Shown: in pieces, positions 45,152-53,927 of the stretch
Layout of the letters: every line of letters starts with the position of its first letter
How positions within the stretch are numbered: position 1 is the stretch's first letter
Assembly (NCBI RefSeq): GCF_017168335.1
Contig: NZ_JABFAU010000007.1
Span: forward strand, 1-64,000
Direction: 5' to 3'
Length of the DNA: 64,000 nucleotides
Source: Rhodococcus sp. KRD162
GTDB lineage: Bacteria; Actinomycetota; Actinomycetes; Mycobacteriales; Mycobacteriaceae
Translations under genes and position numbers: made by a program
The notes under the pieces: generated by a model
Told to the model about the DNA's origin: nothing
What the model saw: only the letters and a program-made list of their open reading frames with translations
Database searches by the model: none

Positions 45152-45345
45152 TCAATTGGGTTGTTGGTCTGCAGGTGTCGTGCTGGCGTTGTAGAAAGCC
45201 CGCGCGGTGTCGATTGCGGCACGGGCGGGTCCGGTGGTGTGGGCGATATTGAGCGGCGGCGTCCACTGCGCGATGACAGTGGCTTCGACCGCGTCCGGTG
45301 ATGAGTGTTGGCACCAGCTCAGTTGTAAGTGTGTGTGCATCCATT
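45152..45345 (-). pseudogene. fragment resembling a GIY-YIG nuclease C-terminus
   Basis: The minus-strand frame reads MHTHLQLSWCQHSSPDAVEA, then VIAQWTPPLNIAHTTGPAR, a pattern seen at the C-terminus of GIY-YIG family proteins (W...HL.v......lE..ii..l.ppLNl......). No start, no N-terminal GIY motif and no upstream continuation were seen. It is a weakly supported remnant. Confidence 0.35.
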
Positions 45346-45535
45346 CGGTCAGGTGAATCTCATCGGGGCTGGCTTTGCCGTGCGCCCGCTAGCCGCCGCC
45401 GTCGGAGATGCGTCCGATGGCTTCGCCGGTTTCGTCCGACACCGCTTGTCGGTGAGTTCTGACACCACTCGGGCCGGATCCACGCCGGGGATGTAGGTCT
45501 GCGTCGACACCACTGCTCGGGCGTACGACCTCCGG

Positions 45536-46315
45536 TCAGCTCGTCTGCTTCTTGGTGGCCTGGGCCAGACGATAAGAGTCGGTGCCGGTCTCCAGGATGG
45601 TGCCACCGAAGGTAAGCCGGTCGACGATGGCCGCGCACAACCGGGGGTCGGTGAATGTCTTGGTCCAGCCGCCGAAGGACTCGTTGGACGCGATCGCGAC
45701 CGAGGCCTTCTCCTCACGCTCGGTGAGGACCTGGAAGAGGAGTTCCGCACCGCGGCGGTCGAGCTGCATGTAGCCGAGCTCGTCGATGCACAGCAGGTCG
45801 ACTCGGCCGTAACGGGCGATGGTCTTGGCGAGGGTCATCTGGTCGGCTGCTTCGACGAGCTCGTTGGCGAGCTGGGTCGCCAGGGTGTATTTGACGCGGT
45901 AGCCGGCCATGGCGGCCTCGGTGCCAAGGGCGATCAGCAGGTGCGACTTCCCGGTGCCGGAGTCCCCGATCAGACACAGCGGCTGGCCCTTGTGGACCCA
46001 TTCGCCCTTGGCAAGGGTGTGCACCACGGCGGGGTCGATGTTCGGGTTGGCGTCGAAGTCGAATGCCGGCAGGGACTTCTCCCGTGGGAACTTGGCCGCC
46101 CTGATCCGCCGCTCGGACCGGCGGCGGGCGCGGTCGTCGCACTCGGCGAGGAGCAATTCGGCGAGGAACCCGCGGTAGGACATCTGCTCACGCCCGGCCC
46201 GGTCGGCGTACTCGGTGAAGGAGCCGCGGATGGTGGGCATCCTCAGCATCCGGCAGGCCTGGTCGATCGCGGCGTCAGCGGCTTCCTCGGTCATTCCACG
46301 GCGCTTGGTGGTCAC
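45536..46315 (-). CDS. istB: IS21 family helper ATPase IstB
   Basis: A 259-residue AAA+ transposition helper. Walker A is GDSGTGKSHLLIAL (about 117-130), Walker B is VDLLCIDELGYMQLDRRGAE, and sensor motif IASNESFGGW is followed by the arginine-finger region IVDRLTFGGTIL. IstB loads on DNA and directs IstA. It overlaps istA by 4 bp (GTGA), the usual translational coupling. The C-terminus SYRLAQATKKQ is typical of the family. Confidence 0.95.
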   Translation of the reverse strand: MTTKRRGMTEEAADAAIDQACRMLRMPTIRGSFTEYADRAGREQMSYRGFLAELLLAECDDRARRRSERRIRAAKFPREKSLPAFDFDANPNIDPAVVHTLAKGEWVHKGQPLCLIGDSGTGKSHLLIALGTEAAMAGYRVKYTLATQLANELVEAADQMTLAKTIARYGRVDLLCIDELGYMQLDRRGAELLFQVLTEREEKASVAIASNESFGGWTKTFTDPRLCAAIVDRLTFGGTILETGTDSYRLAQATKKQTS

Positions 46316-47979
46316 GGTGCAGCTCCTTCGTTCGGGTTCTCGCGACGGTTGGGCAGCAGCTGGTCGTACTTGTCCACGCTCGGCAGTGGGCGAGTGTCGG
46401 CTGGGAGGTGTGCGCGCAGCCGGCGCTCGGTCAGCGATCGCACGGCAGGGGCCTCGCCTTCGCCGTACGCCTCTGAGCCGACATGGGCGGTTGGGTGGTC
46501 CAGGGCCGCGTCATCTGCCGTGTCCTCGTGCTTGCGTGCCTCCAACGCGACCGCGTCCGCGGTCAGCGCACCGGCACGTAGCGCGGTTGCGAGCCCGGCG
46601 ACGACCTGCTCGTGGGGAAGGTGGCGATGCAGCATCAGCACCTCGATCAGGGCCCGGGTGCCATCGGCGTCCCCGTGGGCCTTGCATGCCGCTGCCCACC
46701 AGGCGTCGTGCACCTGGGTGAACCGTCCCGATGCCCGTGCCTGCTCCAACGCTGTTGCTCCGGGGAGCGCGCCGGGTTTGCGGAGGAGGACCTCGAGGTA
46801 GTGGTCCAGGTCGACCCGAGTCGCGCCCTTGGTCATCAGTCGCTCGTGGCGGGCGATCTCGGCCTTGCCGTCGTAGATGATCAGGTCGCTGGCATTGAGA
46901 AGCACCCGGGCTTGGCGGCCGACCAGACGCGCGGGGACGGAATACTTGTTCATCCTGACCGTGACCTGGGCGTACCGATCCACGCGCGGGGTAAACCACC
47001 GGCCGGTCTCGAACACCTCGACAGGTAGTGGCGCGAGCAGTGGCTGCTCGGTGACGAAGTGCTCCCCGACCGTGCGGGCCCGGGACCCGATCCGACGAGT
47101 CTCGTCTGCCAGGTCCCACTCGTCGACCAAGCTGTTGAGCTCGGAGAGGGAGTCGACCTCGGGGATGGGGACGAGGTGGTTGCGGCGGAACCAACCGATC
47201 TGGCCCTCGACGCCGCCCTTCTCGTGGGCCCCCTGGATGCCGGGTTGGCAGTAGAACGCCTCGATGCCGTAGTGCGATCGGAACGCCGTCCAGCGGTCGG
47301 CCTCGACCCGCTGACGGCTGAACCCAATCACGCTCGCGACCGCGGCCTTGAGGTTGTCGTAACGGATCTTCCCGACCGGCACCCCGCCGAGGACGCGGAA
47401 GGCGTGGGCGTGGCCTTCGAAGAAGGCTTCCTGTCCCGCAGAGGCACTGATGCGGTGCACGGCCTTGCCGGAGTAGGAGAGTCGGAGGCTGAACAGCGCG
47501 CAAGTGACAAGCTCGCCCCGCAGCTGGATGGCCACATCACCGAAGTCGACCTCTGCCTCCCTGCCCGGGAGATGTTCTTGTGGGATGAACGTGGCTGCGG
47601 GCTCTCGACCGGCCTCGATCCGGATCTCCCGGCGTCGGGTCGCGACGTAGTCCCGCACCATCCCGTATGAGACCTCGTGGGCGTCGTGCTCGTCCAGAAG
47701 CCGATCGAAGATTCGCTTGGCGGTGTGACGCTGCTTGCGCGGAGCATCCAGATCGTCTCGCAGCCAGGAATCGATCACCCCGCGGTGTGGATCGATCCTC
47801 GATCCACGCTTCGGCTGTGGCTTGCGTGGCTCCGGCCACGCCGAGGCCTGCGCGGCAGCCACTGTCCGGTACCCCACGCCGTGCTTGCGCTGCAGGGCGC
47901 GGTTGGACATCCCGGCGCGGACATCGCGCCGGATTGCGGAGTACAGGTCGACCCTGGACCTACCCGCCGGCACGGACAC
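46312..47979 (-). CDS. istA: IS21 family transposase IstA
   Basis: A 555-residue transposase. The N-terminal HTH (VDLYSAIRRDVRAGMSNRAL, KHGVGYRTVAAAQ) is the end-binding domain. The rve/DDE core has EAEVDFGDVAIQL (first Asp), VGKIRYDNLKAAVASVIGFS (second Asp) and HEKGGVEGQIGWFRRNHLVP (Glu). The C-terminal Mu-transposase-like domain carries NKYSVPARLVGRQARVLL. The first eight residues (MSVPAGRS) precede the family-typical RVDLY and may come from flanking DNA, hinting that the 5' end was joined to new sequence. Confidence 0.95.
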   Translation of the reverse strand: MSVPAGRSRVDLYSAIRRDVRAGMSNRALQRKHGVGYRTVAAAQASAWPEPRKPQPKRGSRIDPHRGVIDSWLRDDLDAPRKQRHTAKRIFDRLLDEHDAHEVSYGMVRDYVATRRREIRIEAGREPAATFIPQEHLPGREAEVDFGDVAIQLRGELVTCALFSLRLSYSGKAVHRISASAGQEAFFEGHAHAFRVLGGVPVGKIRYDNLKAAVASVIGFSRQRVEADRWTAFRSHYGIEAFYCQPGIQGAHEKGGVEGQIGWFRRNHLVPIPEVDSLSELNSLVDEWDLADETRRIGSRARTVGEHFVTEQPLLAPLPVEVFETGRWFTPRVDRYAQVTVRMNKYSVPARLVGRQARVLLNASDLIIYDGKAEIARHERLMTKGATRVDLDHYLEVLLRKPGALPGATALEQARASGRFTQVHDAWWAAACKAHGDADGTRALIEVLMLHRHLPHEQVVAGLATALRAGALTADAVALEARKHEDTADDAALDHPTAHVGSEAYGEGEAPAVRSLTERRLRAHLPADTRPLPSVDKYDQLLPNRRENPNEGAAP

Positions 47980-48003
47980 GCCCGTCTTGGGTCGGGCCGG
48001 AGG

Positions 48004-48774
48004 TCATCGGCCATTGCCGGAGGTTGGTGTGCCGAGGCATTTTGCGATGCCGTCGAGAATCAGGCCGACACCACGCCGGTAGGCACCTTCGGGGTCGTTG
48101 GCTTTGCCGGTCTGTTCTCCGAGGGTGCGGGAGACGCGCGAGGCGGTCGGGAACCGGGTCTGGTCGCCGATCGCGTTGGTCAGGGCCGGTTCGATGTTCG
48201 ACCACCAGTCGGTGTCGTGGTCTTCGCCCGGCAGCCTGGAGTCTTGGGCGGCGCGTGTGGCGCGGGCGGTTCCCTGCACCAACGAGAGCAGGGCGGTGAG
48301 GGTGTGCTCCATCTCGATGTCGGTGAGCCCGATTCCGTCCAGGGCGCGCAACTCGGTCTCGTACTTCGTTGAGGCCCCTGGTCCCGGGACTGGGCGTCCG
48401 GTAGCGAGGTCGGTGATCCAGGGATGGGCTTGGCAACTCGCCCAGTTCGCTTCGGCGAGCGCGGTGACGCGTTCCCGCCAGTCCGCGCCCTCGGGGATCG
48501 TGACGGCCTCGTAGGTCACGCCGGCGACTTGATCGAGCATGAGCTCGACGAGTTCGGCACGGCCACCGATGTGTGGATACAGCGCCATCGCGGTGACCCC
48601 TGCCTCCTCGGCCAGTCGCCGGATTGTCACGGCGTCCAGGCCTTCTCTGTCGGCGAGGTCGACTGCCAGTGTGGTGACGCTTTGGGTGCTGATCCCGCTG
48701 CGTGGGCTCACCGGCGAGTCACGCCAGAGCAGTCCGATCAGCTTGAACTCGTCCACGCCTGTGCGCTTGGCCAT
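48004..48774 (-). CDS. TetR-family repressor of the DrrABC-like operon
   Basis: A 256-residue repressor; GGAGG lies 6 nt before ATG 48774. The HTH is REGLDAVTIRRLAEEAGVTA followed by MALYPHIGGRAELVELMLD, the class with a TetR_C C-terminal domain (Tet repressor or actinobacterial drug-efflux regulators). It is divergent from the ABC exporter, with a shared inverted repeat at 48792-48816. This arrangement predicts derepression of the exporter by its drug substrate. The C-terminus (CLGTPTSGNGR) abuts the IS21 istA gene. Confidence 0.92.
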   Translation of the reverse strand: MAKRTGVDEFKLIGLLWRDSPVSPRSGISTQSVTTLAVDLADREGLDAVTIRRLAEEAGVTAMALYPHIGGRAELVELMLDQVAGVTYEAVTIPEGADWRERVTALAEANWASCQAHPWITDLATGRPVPGPGASTKYETELRALDGIGLTDIEMEHTLTALLSLVQGTARATRAAQDSRLPGEDHDTDWWSNIEPALTNAIGDQTRFPTASRVSRTLGEQTGKANDPEGAYRRGVGLILDGIAKCLGTPTSGNGR

Positions 48775-48791
48775 CTCTGTCCTCCTCGAAC

Positions 48792-48816
48792 TCTACGTTG
48801 TATACTACACCGTAGA
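48792..48816. promoter_or_regulatory. TetR operator between the repressor and drug-resistance operon
   Basis: TCTACGtTGTAtacTACAcCGTAGA-type imperfect palindrome of 25 bp (10 of 12 base pairs match). It contains TATACT, a good -10 for the DrrA-like gene, 29 nt before its AGGAG. Confidence 0.75.
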
Positions 48817-48835
48817 ACGCGACGAGAGGAGCAGC

Positions 48836-49618
48836 ATGGATGTCGAGATGAGCCCACCTGGCTCGATCCGGGTCGAGGCGGTGCGCAAGACCTTCCCGAA
48901 GCGGGACAAACCCGCGTTGACCCGGGTCGATCTGCGCGTCGACTCCGGCCGGGTGTGCGCACTGCTGGGAGCCAACGGTGCTGGCAAAACGACCCTGGTG
49001 CGGATTCTGACGACGCTGACGGGAAAGGACTCCGGCACTGTGAGCGTCAATGGCTGGGACGTGGACCGCGATCCTGCACGGGTACGGGCATCGATCGGCG
49101 TCGTGGGGCAGTATGCCGCCCTCGACGAGGTGCTCTCAGCCAGGGAAAACCTGGAACTGTTTGCCCGGCTGATCGGGCTCTCACGTACCGCGGCCCGGTC
49201 GCGGGCAGCCACGCTCCTGGAGCAGGCGGGCCTGAGCGAGCACGGCGGGCAGAAGGTATCCGGGTTCTCCGGTGGCATGCGACGTCGCCTGGACCTCGTG
49301 ACCTCGATGATCACCCGTCCCGCCGTGCTCCTCATCGATGAGCCGACTACGGGCCTCGATCCGATCGCCCGTCGCACGATCTGGAACACGGTGCGCTCGT
49401 TGGTGGACGAGGGTACTACCGTCCTGTTGACCACGCAGTACCTGGAGGAGGCCGACGAATTGGCCGATGACGTCGTGATCCTGCGCGAGGGTTCCGTGGT
49501 CGCCACCGGCACCCCATCGGACTTAAAGGCGCTCGTGGGAGAGCCGCGGATGGAACTGCGCGACCCCTCCCTCGAAGACGTCTACCTGCATCTGCATCAA
49601 GGGGGCGACGCAGCATGA
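48836..49618 (+). CDS. DrrA-like ABC transporter ATPase
   Basis: A 260-residue protein; AGGAG lies 4 nt before ATG 48836. Walker A is LLGANGAGKTTLVRIL, the signature is VSGFSGGMRRRLDLV, Walker B is VLLIDEPTTGLD, and the H-loop is LLTTQYLEEADEL. The C-terminal tail RDPSLEDVYLHLHQ matches DrrA-type multidrug exporters (anthracyclines and similar). It powers the permease encoded by the next gene, which it overlaps by ATGA. The start lies directly downstream of the TetR operator. Confidence 0.93.
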   Translation: MDVEMSPPGSIRVEAVRKTFPKRDKPALTRVDLRVDSGRVCALLGANGAGKTTLVRILTTLTGKDSGTVSVNGWDVDRDPARVRASIGVVGQYAALDEVLSARENLELFARLIGLSRTAARSRAATLLEQAGLSEHGGQKVSGFSGGMRRRLDLVTSMITRPAVLLIDEPTTGLDPIARRTIWNTVRSLVDEGTTVLLTTQYLEEADELADDVVILREGSVVATGTPSDLKALVGEPRMELRDPSLEDVYLHLHQGGDAA

Positions 49619-50427
49619 GCGCCACGACGATCGAGCACCACGGTCCGGCCACGGGCAGCATTCTGCGCGAGGCCGTTATCCTGACCGGCCGCGCGATGCG
49701 GCACTGGCGGGCGCGGCCGGTCACGTTCAGCATCCAACTGCTGTTCCCCGTCTTGGTCATGCTGCTCATGGGCGGCCTGCTCGGCGGGGCGATCGCCGGC
49801 ACCACAGGCGACTACATCGTCTTCGTCGTGCCGGGCATTCTCGCCTTCACCGTGCTATCGGGAATCGAGACGACGATCACCGCTGTCACCGGAGACGCCG
49901 CCAAGACCGTCACCGACCGGTTTCGCACCCTGCCCATCTCCCGCGGTTCGGTGCTGCTGGGACGGGTCTTCGCTGACATGCTCACTGCCGCCGTGGAACT
50001 CGCGGTCGTCACCGCCGCAGGACTGCTGCTCGGCTGGCGTCCCGAAGGGGGCGTCGCCGATGTTGTGCTCGCCTACGTCCTGCTGCTGTGGCTGAGGTTC
50101 GGACTGCTGTGGGTCGGCGTCTGGATCGGGTTGAAGGCCGGCACGCCAGAGGCGGCCACGACCGCCCAGCTTGCGATCTGGCCGGTGGCGTTCCTCTCGA
50201 CTGTGTTCGTCGATCCGCGCACGATGCCGGCCTGGCTCGGAGTCGTCGCCGAATGGAACCCCCTGTCGGCGACCGCATCCGCGGCGCGTGAACTGTTCTC
50301 GGGCACCGACCTCACCGGGGTTACCTTCGTCGCCGACCACTCCGTGCTCTTCGCCATCGGCTGGCCGCTCGCGCTGACCGCGGCGTTCATCCCCCTCGCC
50401 ATTCGTGCCTACCGGAGACTGTCATGA
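49615..50427 (+). CDS. DrrB-like ABC-2 type permease
   Basis: A 270-residue membrane protein with six predicted helices (first VTFSIQLLFPVLVMLLMGGL). The ABC-2 family signature is in RTLPISRGSVLLGRVFADML and FLSTVFVDPRTMPAWLGVVA, then WNPLSATASAARELF. With the upstream ATPase it forms a drug exporter in the cytoplasmic membrane. Overlaps by ATGA with both neighbours show a tight three-gene operon. Confidence 0.93.
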   Translation: MSATTIEHHGPATGSILREAVILTGRAMRHWRARPVTFSIQLLFPVLVMLLMGGLLGGAIAGTTGDYIVFVVPGILAFTVLSGIETTITAVTGDAAKTVTDRFRTLPISRGSVLLGRVFADMLTAAVELAVVTAAGLLLGWRPEGGVADVVLAYVLLLWLRFGLLWVGVWIGLKAGTPEAATTAQLAIWPVAFLSTVFVDPRTMPAWLGVVAEWNPLSATASAARELFSGTDLTGVTFVADHSVLFAIGWPLALTAAFIPLAIRAYRRLS

Positions 50428-52694
50428 CGACCACGACCCACGACGTGATCCGCGTACGCGGAGCCCGTCAGAACTCACTCCAAGACATCGACGTCGACGT
50501 CCCCAAGCATCAGCTCGTGGTCGTCACCGGCGTATCCGGATCAGGCAAGTCCTCGCTGGTGTTCGACACGATCGCGGCCGAATCAGCGCGCCAGCTCAAC
50601 GAGACATTCTCGGCTTTCGCCCAAGGCAGGCTCCCCAGCTACGCCCACCCCGACGTCGACCTGCTGGAGAACCTCTCGGCCGTTATTGTGGTGGATCAGC
50701 AGCGCCTCTCCGGCGGACCTCGCTCCACGGTCGGGACCATCAGCGACATCGGCGCACGTCTACGGCTGCTGTTCTCCCGCATCGGTGAGCCGGCCGCCGG
50801 CTATTCCAACGCCTACAGCTTCAACGACCCCGCCGGCATGTGCCCGAACTGTCAGGGGCTCGGCGTCGCGGCCTCGGTCGTGGAATCCGAACTCGTCGAC
50901 GACGACCGCTCCCTCAACGAGGGCGCGATTACTTTCCCCAAGTTCAACCCGGGCACCTGGCTGTGGAAGGCCTACGCCAAGTCCGGGTTCTTCGACCCCG
51001 ACTTGGCGATCCGCGACTACACCCCCGAACAACGCGAGCTGCTCCTGAACGCACCCGCCGCCAAGCACACCCCGCCCGCCGGGATGGATGCGGTCGGCAC
51101 CGCCTACGAAGGCCTCGTCACCCGGTTCAACCGGATCTACCTCCAGCGCGAACCCGACTCGTTCAAAGGCAAGCAGCGAGAGGCCTTCGAGCGGATCGTG
51201 TCGCGTGGCCCCTGCCCCGAATGCCACGGCTCCCGACTCGCCGCGCCTGCCCGCGCCAGCCTGATCGACGGCAAGTCGATCGCCGACCTCAACGCTATGC
51301 AGATCAGTGACCTCGCCGAGCGCGTCGCCAAGATTGACGGTATCGGCGTGGCACCGCTCGTCGCGAACCTCTCCGTCCACCTGAAACGGATGATTACCCT
51401 CGGGCTCGGCTACCTCAGCCTCGACCGGGCCACGTCCACCCTCTCGGGAGGTGAGGCCCAACGGATCAAGATGGTCCGCCATCTCGGCAGCGCCCTGGCC
51501 GACATGCTCTACGTGTTCGACGAACCCACCGTGGGCCTGCACCCCCGCGACGTCGCCACCCTCGGACAGATGCTCGAGGCTCTGCGTGACCGCGGCAATA
51601 CCGTGCTCGTGGTCGAACACGATCCGGACATCATGTCAATCGCCGATCACATCATCGACCTCGGCCCCGGAGCCGGAACCTCCGGCGGCCAGATCGTCTA
51701 CCAAGGCGACTACGACGGCCTCACCCAGGCCGACACCCCTACCGGGCACGGACTCCGCGAGCACCGGCGCGCGACCCGGACGCGGCGTGAACCCGACGGC
51801 TGGATCAGCATCGACGATGCCACCACCAACAACCTCCAGGACGTCTCCACCCGCGTCCCGCGCGGCGTGATGACAGCCGTGACCGGAGTCGCCGGATCGG
51901 GCAAGTCCAGCCTGATTCTCGGCAACCTCCCCGCCGTCGAACCCGACGCGATCGTCATCGACCAACGCCCCATCCGTGGATCGCGTCGCTCCAATCCGGC
52001 CACCTTCACCGGCCTGCTCAACCTGATCCGTGATGTGTTTGCCAAGACCACCGGAGCACCTGTCGGGCTGTTCACCCCCAACTCCACCGGAGGATGCCCG
52101 GCCTGTGAGGGCAACGGCATCATCTACACCGACCTCGCCTTCATGGAAGGCGTGATCACCCGATGCGAAGTTTGCGAAGGACGACGGTTCACCCCCGAGG
52201 CCCAAGAGCATCAGGTCGATGGCAAGAGCATCGCCGACGTGTTCGAGATGAGCGTTACCGACGCACTCGGCTACTTCACCCAGCCCGCGATCGGGCGCAT
52301 CCTGTCCCGGCTTCATGACGTCGGGCTCGACTACCTCACCCTCGGACAGACCCTCACCAGCCTCTCCGGCGGCGAACGTCAGCGACTCAAACTCGCTACC
52401 GAACTCGGAACCTCGGGCCGCACGATCATCCTGGACGAGCCGACCACAGGACTGCACATCGCCGATATCTCTCGGCTCCTCGGGCTGCTTGACCGGCTCA
52501 TCGACGCCGGATCGACGCTCATCGTGATTGAGCACAACCTCGACATCATCGCCGCCGCCGACTGGATCATCGACATCGGCCCCGAAGCCGGACACGAGGG
52601 CGGACAAGTCGTCTTCGAGGGCACACCAGACCAGATGATCACGGACGGCGGGACCTACACGGCCGAACACCTACGAGCTCGCGCGAAAAACTGA
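50424..52694 (+). CDS. DrrC-like UvrA paralogue (drug resistance)
   Basis: A 756-residue UvrA-like protein. It has two ABC modules: GVSGSGKSSLVFDTI with LSGGEAQRIKMVRHLG and VFDEPTVGLHPRD; then GVAGSGKSSLIL with LSGGERQRLKLATELG and ILDEPTTGLHIAD. Zinc knuckles CPNCQG, CPECHG, CPACEG and CEVCEG are present. It is about 200 residues shorter than repair UvrA, like Streptomyces DrrC, which protects DNA from daunorubicin. Co-transcription with DrrA/B-like genes under TetR supports resistance to an intercalating drug rather than general excision repair. The drug itself is unknown. Confidence 0.9.
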   Translation: MTTTTHDVIRVRGARQNSLQDIDVDVPKHQLVVVTGVSGSGKSSLVFDTIAAESARQLNETFSAFAQGRLPSYAHPDVDLLENLSAVIVVDQQRLSGGPRSTVGTISDIGARLRLLFSRIGEPAAGYSNAYSFNDPAGMCPNCQGLGVAASVVESELVDDDRSLNEGAITFPKFNPGTWLWKAYAKSGFFDPDLAIRDYTPEQRELLLNAPAAKHTPPAGMDAVGTAYEGLVTRFNRIYLQREPDSFKGKQREAFERIVSRGPCPECHGSRLAAPARASLIDGKSIADLNAMQISDLAERVAKIDGIGVAPLVANLSVHLKRMITLGLGYLSLDRATSTLSGGEAQRIKMVRHLGSALADMLYVFDEPTVGLHPRDVATLGQMLEALRDRGNTVLVVEHDPDIMSIADHIIDLGPGAGTSGGQIVYQGDYDGLTQADTPTGHGLREHRRATRTRREPDGWISIDDATTNNLQDVSTRVPRGVMTAVTGVAGSGKSSLILGNLPAVEPDAIVIDQRPIRGSRRSNPATFTGLLNLIRDVFAKTTGAPVGLFTPNSTGGCPACEGNGIIYTDLAFMEGVITRCEVCEGRRFTPEAQEHQVDGKSIADVFEMSVTDALGYFTQPAIGRILSRLHDVGLDYLTLGQTLTSLSGGERQRLKLATELGTSGRTIILDEPTTGLHIADISRLLGLLDRLIDAGSTLIVIEHNLDIIAAADWIIDIGPEAGHEGGQVVFEGTPDQMITDGGTYTAEHLRARAKN

Positions 52695-52801
52695 CACGGT
52701 AAGGCCAGCCGCACTGCCTGGCTCCGGCCTGTCCTCACCACCGATTCACCGACGTCCAAGACAGACGATCTGGAGCCGGTCCACAGCTCGAGATCAAGCG
52801 G

Positions 52802-52880
52802 TGTCAACTCTGGCCGACACCCTCCCAAGCCATAGCCGGGTGGTGCTGGCTCTGGGCGACAAGCGGTGTCGGATGAGACC
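52802..52880 (+). repeat. IS-end-like sequence with motif shared with 45431-45464
   Basis: TGTCAACTCTGGCCGACACC at 52802, and CGACAAGCGGTGTCGGATGA near 52857, which shares a 17-bp identity (CGACAAGCGGTGTCGGA) with the minus strand at 45431-45464, where TGTCAGAACTCACCGACAAG occurs. These probably are parts of insertion-sequence ends. Confidence 0.45.
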
Positions 52881-52892
52881 CCCGTAGCCAGT

Positions 52893-53435
52893 CCGACTTT
52901 CTTCACGTCCAGGTGCACCATGTACCCGGGATGCTTCGCGGTGATCGTCTGGATTTCCCGGTTCGTCTCCGTCTCACCGTTCGGGTCGATGAATCGGCGG
53001 CGGTTCAGGCCGAGCTGGGCCAGGTGCCGGGTGATTGTGCGCCGACTGACCGCAACACCGTCTGCATGCAGTTCGAGGGCGATGAGGGACGCCGACCACT
53101 TATGCCCGCGCCGTAGCCTCCTCGATCCGAGCTACTGTCTCGCCAGCTGTCGCTCTCGGCTGCTGGGCTGACGCAGACGAGCGGACAAGCAGGCCGAGCT
53201 CGCCGAACTGACGGTACCGGTTCACCCACTTCGATGCAGTTGCGCGGGAGATGCCCATCTCTGCCACGGCGTGTGCGATTTGGTGGGTACGGCAGCGTTC
53301 AATCAGTCGATTGCGGCCTTCGGGAGCGAGCGGCGCATTCTTGTGGCTGCGCCTGCGTGGTTTGTCGCCGATCGACGAACTTGGGCTCGAAGTCATGCTC
53401 TGCGGCCCAGCGCTAGGACGTGACAATCCCGTCAT
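52893..53435 (-). pseudogene. IS481-family transposase remnant
   Basis: The N-terminal HTH region is intact: HKNAPLAPEGRNRLIERCRT, then MGISRATASKWVNRYRQFGE. The frame stops at 53100 (ATARA). A shifted frame continues the family sequence: HKWSASLIALELHADGVAVS, RRRFIDPNGETNREIQTITA, MVHLDVKKVG, where homology ends near 52893. The catalytic core beyond the first Asp is missing, so the element is dead: one frameshift near 53105-53115 plus a 3' truncation at the junction with the drug-resistance operon. Confidence 0.8.
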
Positions 53436-53447
53436 GGATCGATACGC

Positions 53448-53855
53448 CTAGAACAGTCCCAGCACCAGCGTGATCGCCAGGAACAGTGCCAGCTGATAGC
53501 CGGTGTTGATGGTCGTCAGCTTCAGTGGCTTCTGCTCGAACGAGTTGTGCTGAAGAAGGGTCGATGCGGACAGTGTCAGCCAGGCGACGACCCCAACCAC
53601 CACGGCCATCCACACGGAGTCGTTACCGGTCGCAGCCGATGTGAGCCCGACGGCGAACGCGAGACCGACCGTGGTCGCGGCGTTAGACACTGCGAGCAGG
53701 ATCAGGTTCCGCGTTCGGACAGGTTTGTTCTTCTCCGGCGTGATGCCTGTGAGCCCCTCCCAGGCGTCCGCGATGGCACCCTTTAAGTACCAGGCCATCG
53801 CGACAACCATCCCCGCGACGAACGCGAGGAGCACACCAATCCAGCTGATCTCCAT
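53448..53855 (-). CDS. DUF1761 membrane protein
   Basis: A 135-residue protein; GGAGG lies 8 nt before ATG 53855. There are four predicted membrane helices: ISWIGVLLAFVAGMVVAMAW, then LILLAVSNAATTVGLAFAVG, MAVVVGVVAWLTLSASTLL, LALFLAITLVLGLF. It has the DUF1761 features (WY near the first helix and HNSFEQKP before the last). The function is unknown. It is divergent from the HxlR regulator with a shared short palindrome, so it is the likely regulatory target. Confidence 0.85.
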   Translation of the reverse strand: MEISWIGVLLAFVAGMVVAMAWYLKGAIADAWEGLTGITPEKNKPVRTRNLILLAVSNAATTVGLAFAVGLTSAATGNDSVWMAVVVGVVAWLTLSASTLLQHNSFEQKPLKLTTINTGYQLALFLAITLVLGLF

Positions 53856-53912
53856 GCCTGTACCTCCCCGATGGCCAGGGCACGGCCAGCCCCTAGCGAC
53901 GATGATGTTCAC

Positions 53913-53925
53913 TTGATATAATCAA
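53913..53925 (+). promoter_or_regulatory. HxlR operator and leaderless promoter
   Basis: TTGAT-ATA-ATCAA palindrome containing a perfect TATAAT (53917-53922), 5 nt before the HxlR ATG with no ribosome site. The region is AT-rich against its surroundings. Confidence 0.65.
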
Positions 53926-53927
53926 TC

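Larger units (their letters stand above)
45536..47979 (-). mobile_element. IS21-family insertion sequence (istA-istB core)
   Basis: Only the gene core can be delimited. istA starts 24 bp from the TetR stop, too little room for the usual left end, so the element is probably truncated there. No confident terminal inverted repeats were found. Confidence 0.75.

Noticed and set aside
50424-52694. Excision-repair UvrA
   Set aside because: It is about 200 residues short of repair UvrA and lies in an ATGA-coupled operon with DrrA/B-like exporter genes, so the DrrC-type resistance role fits better.
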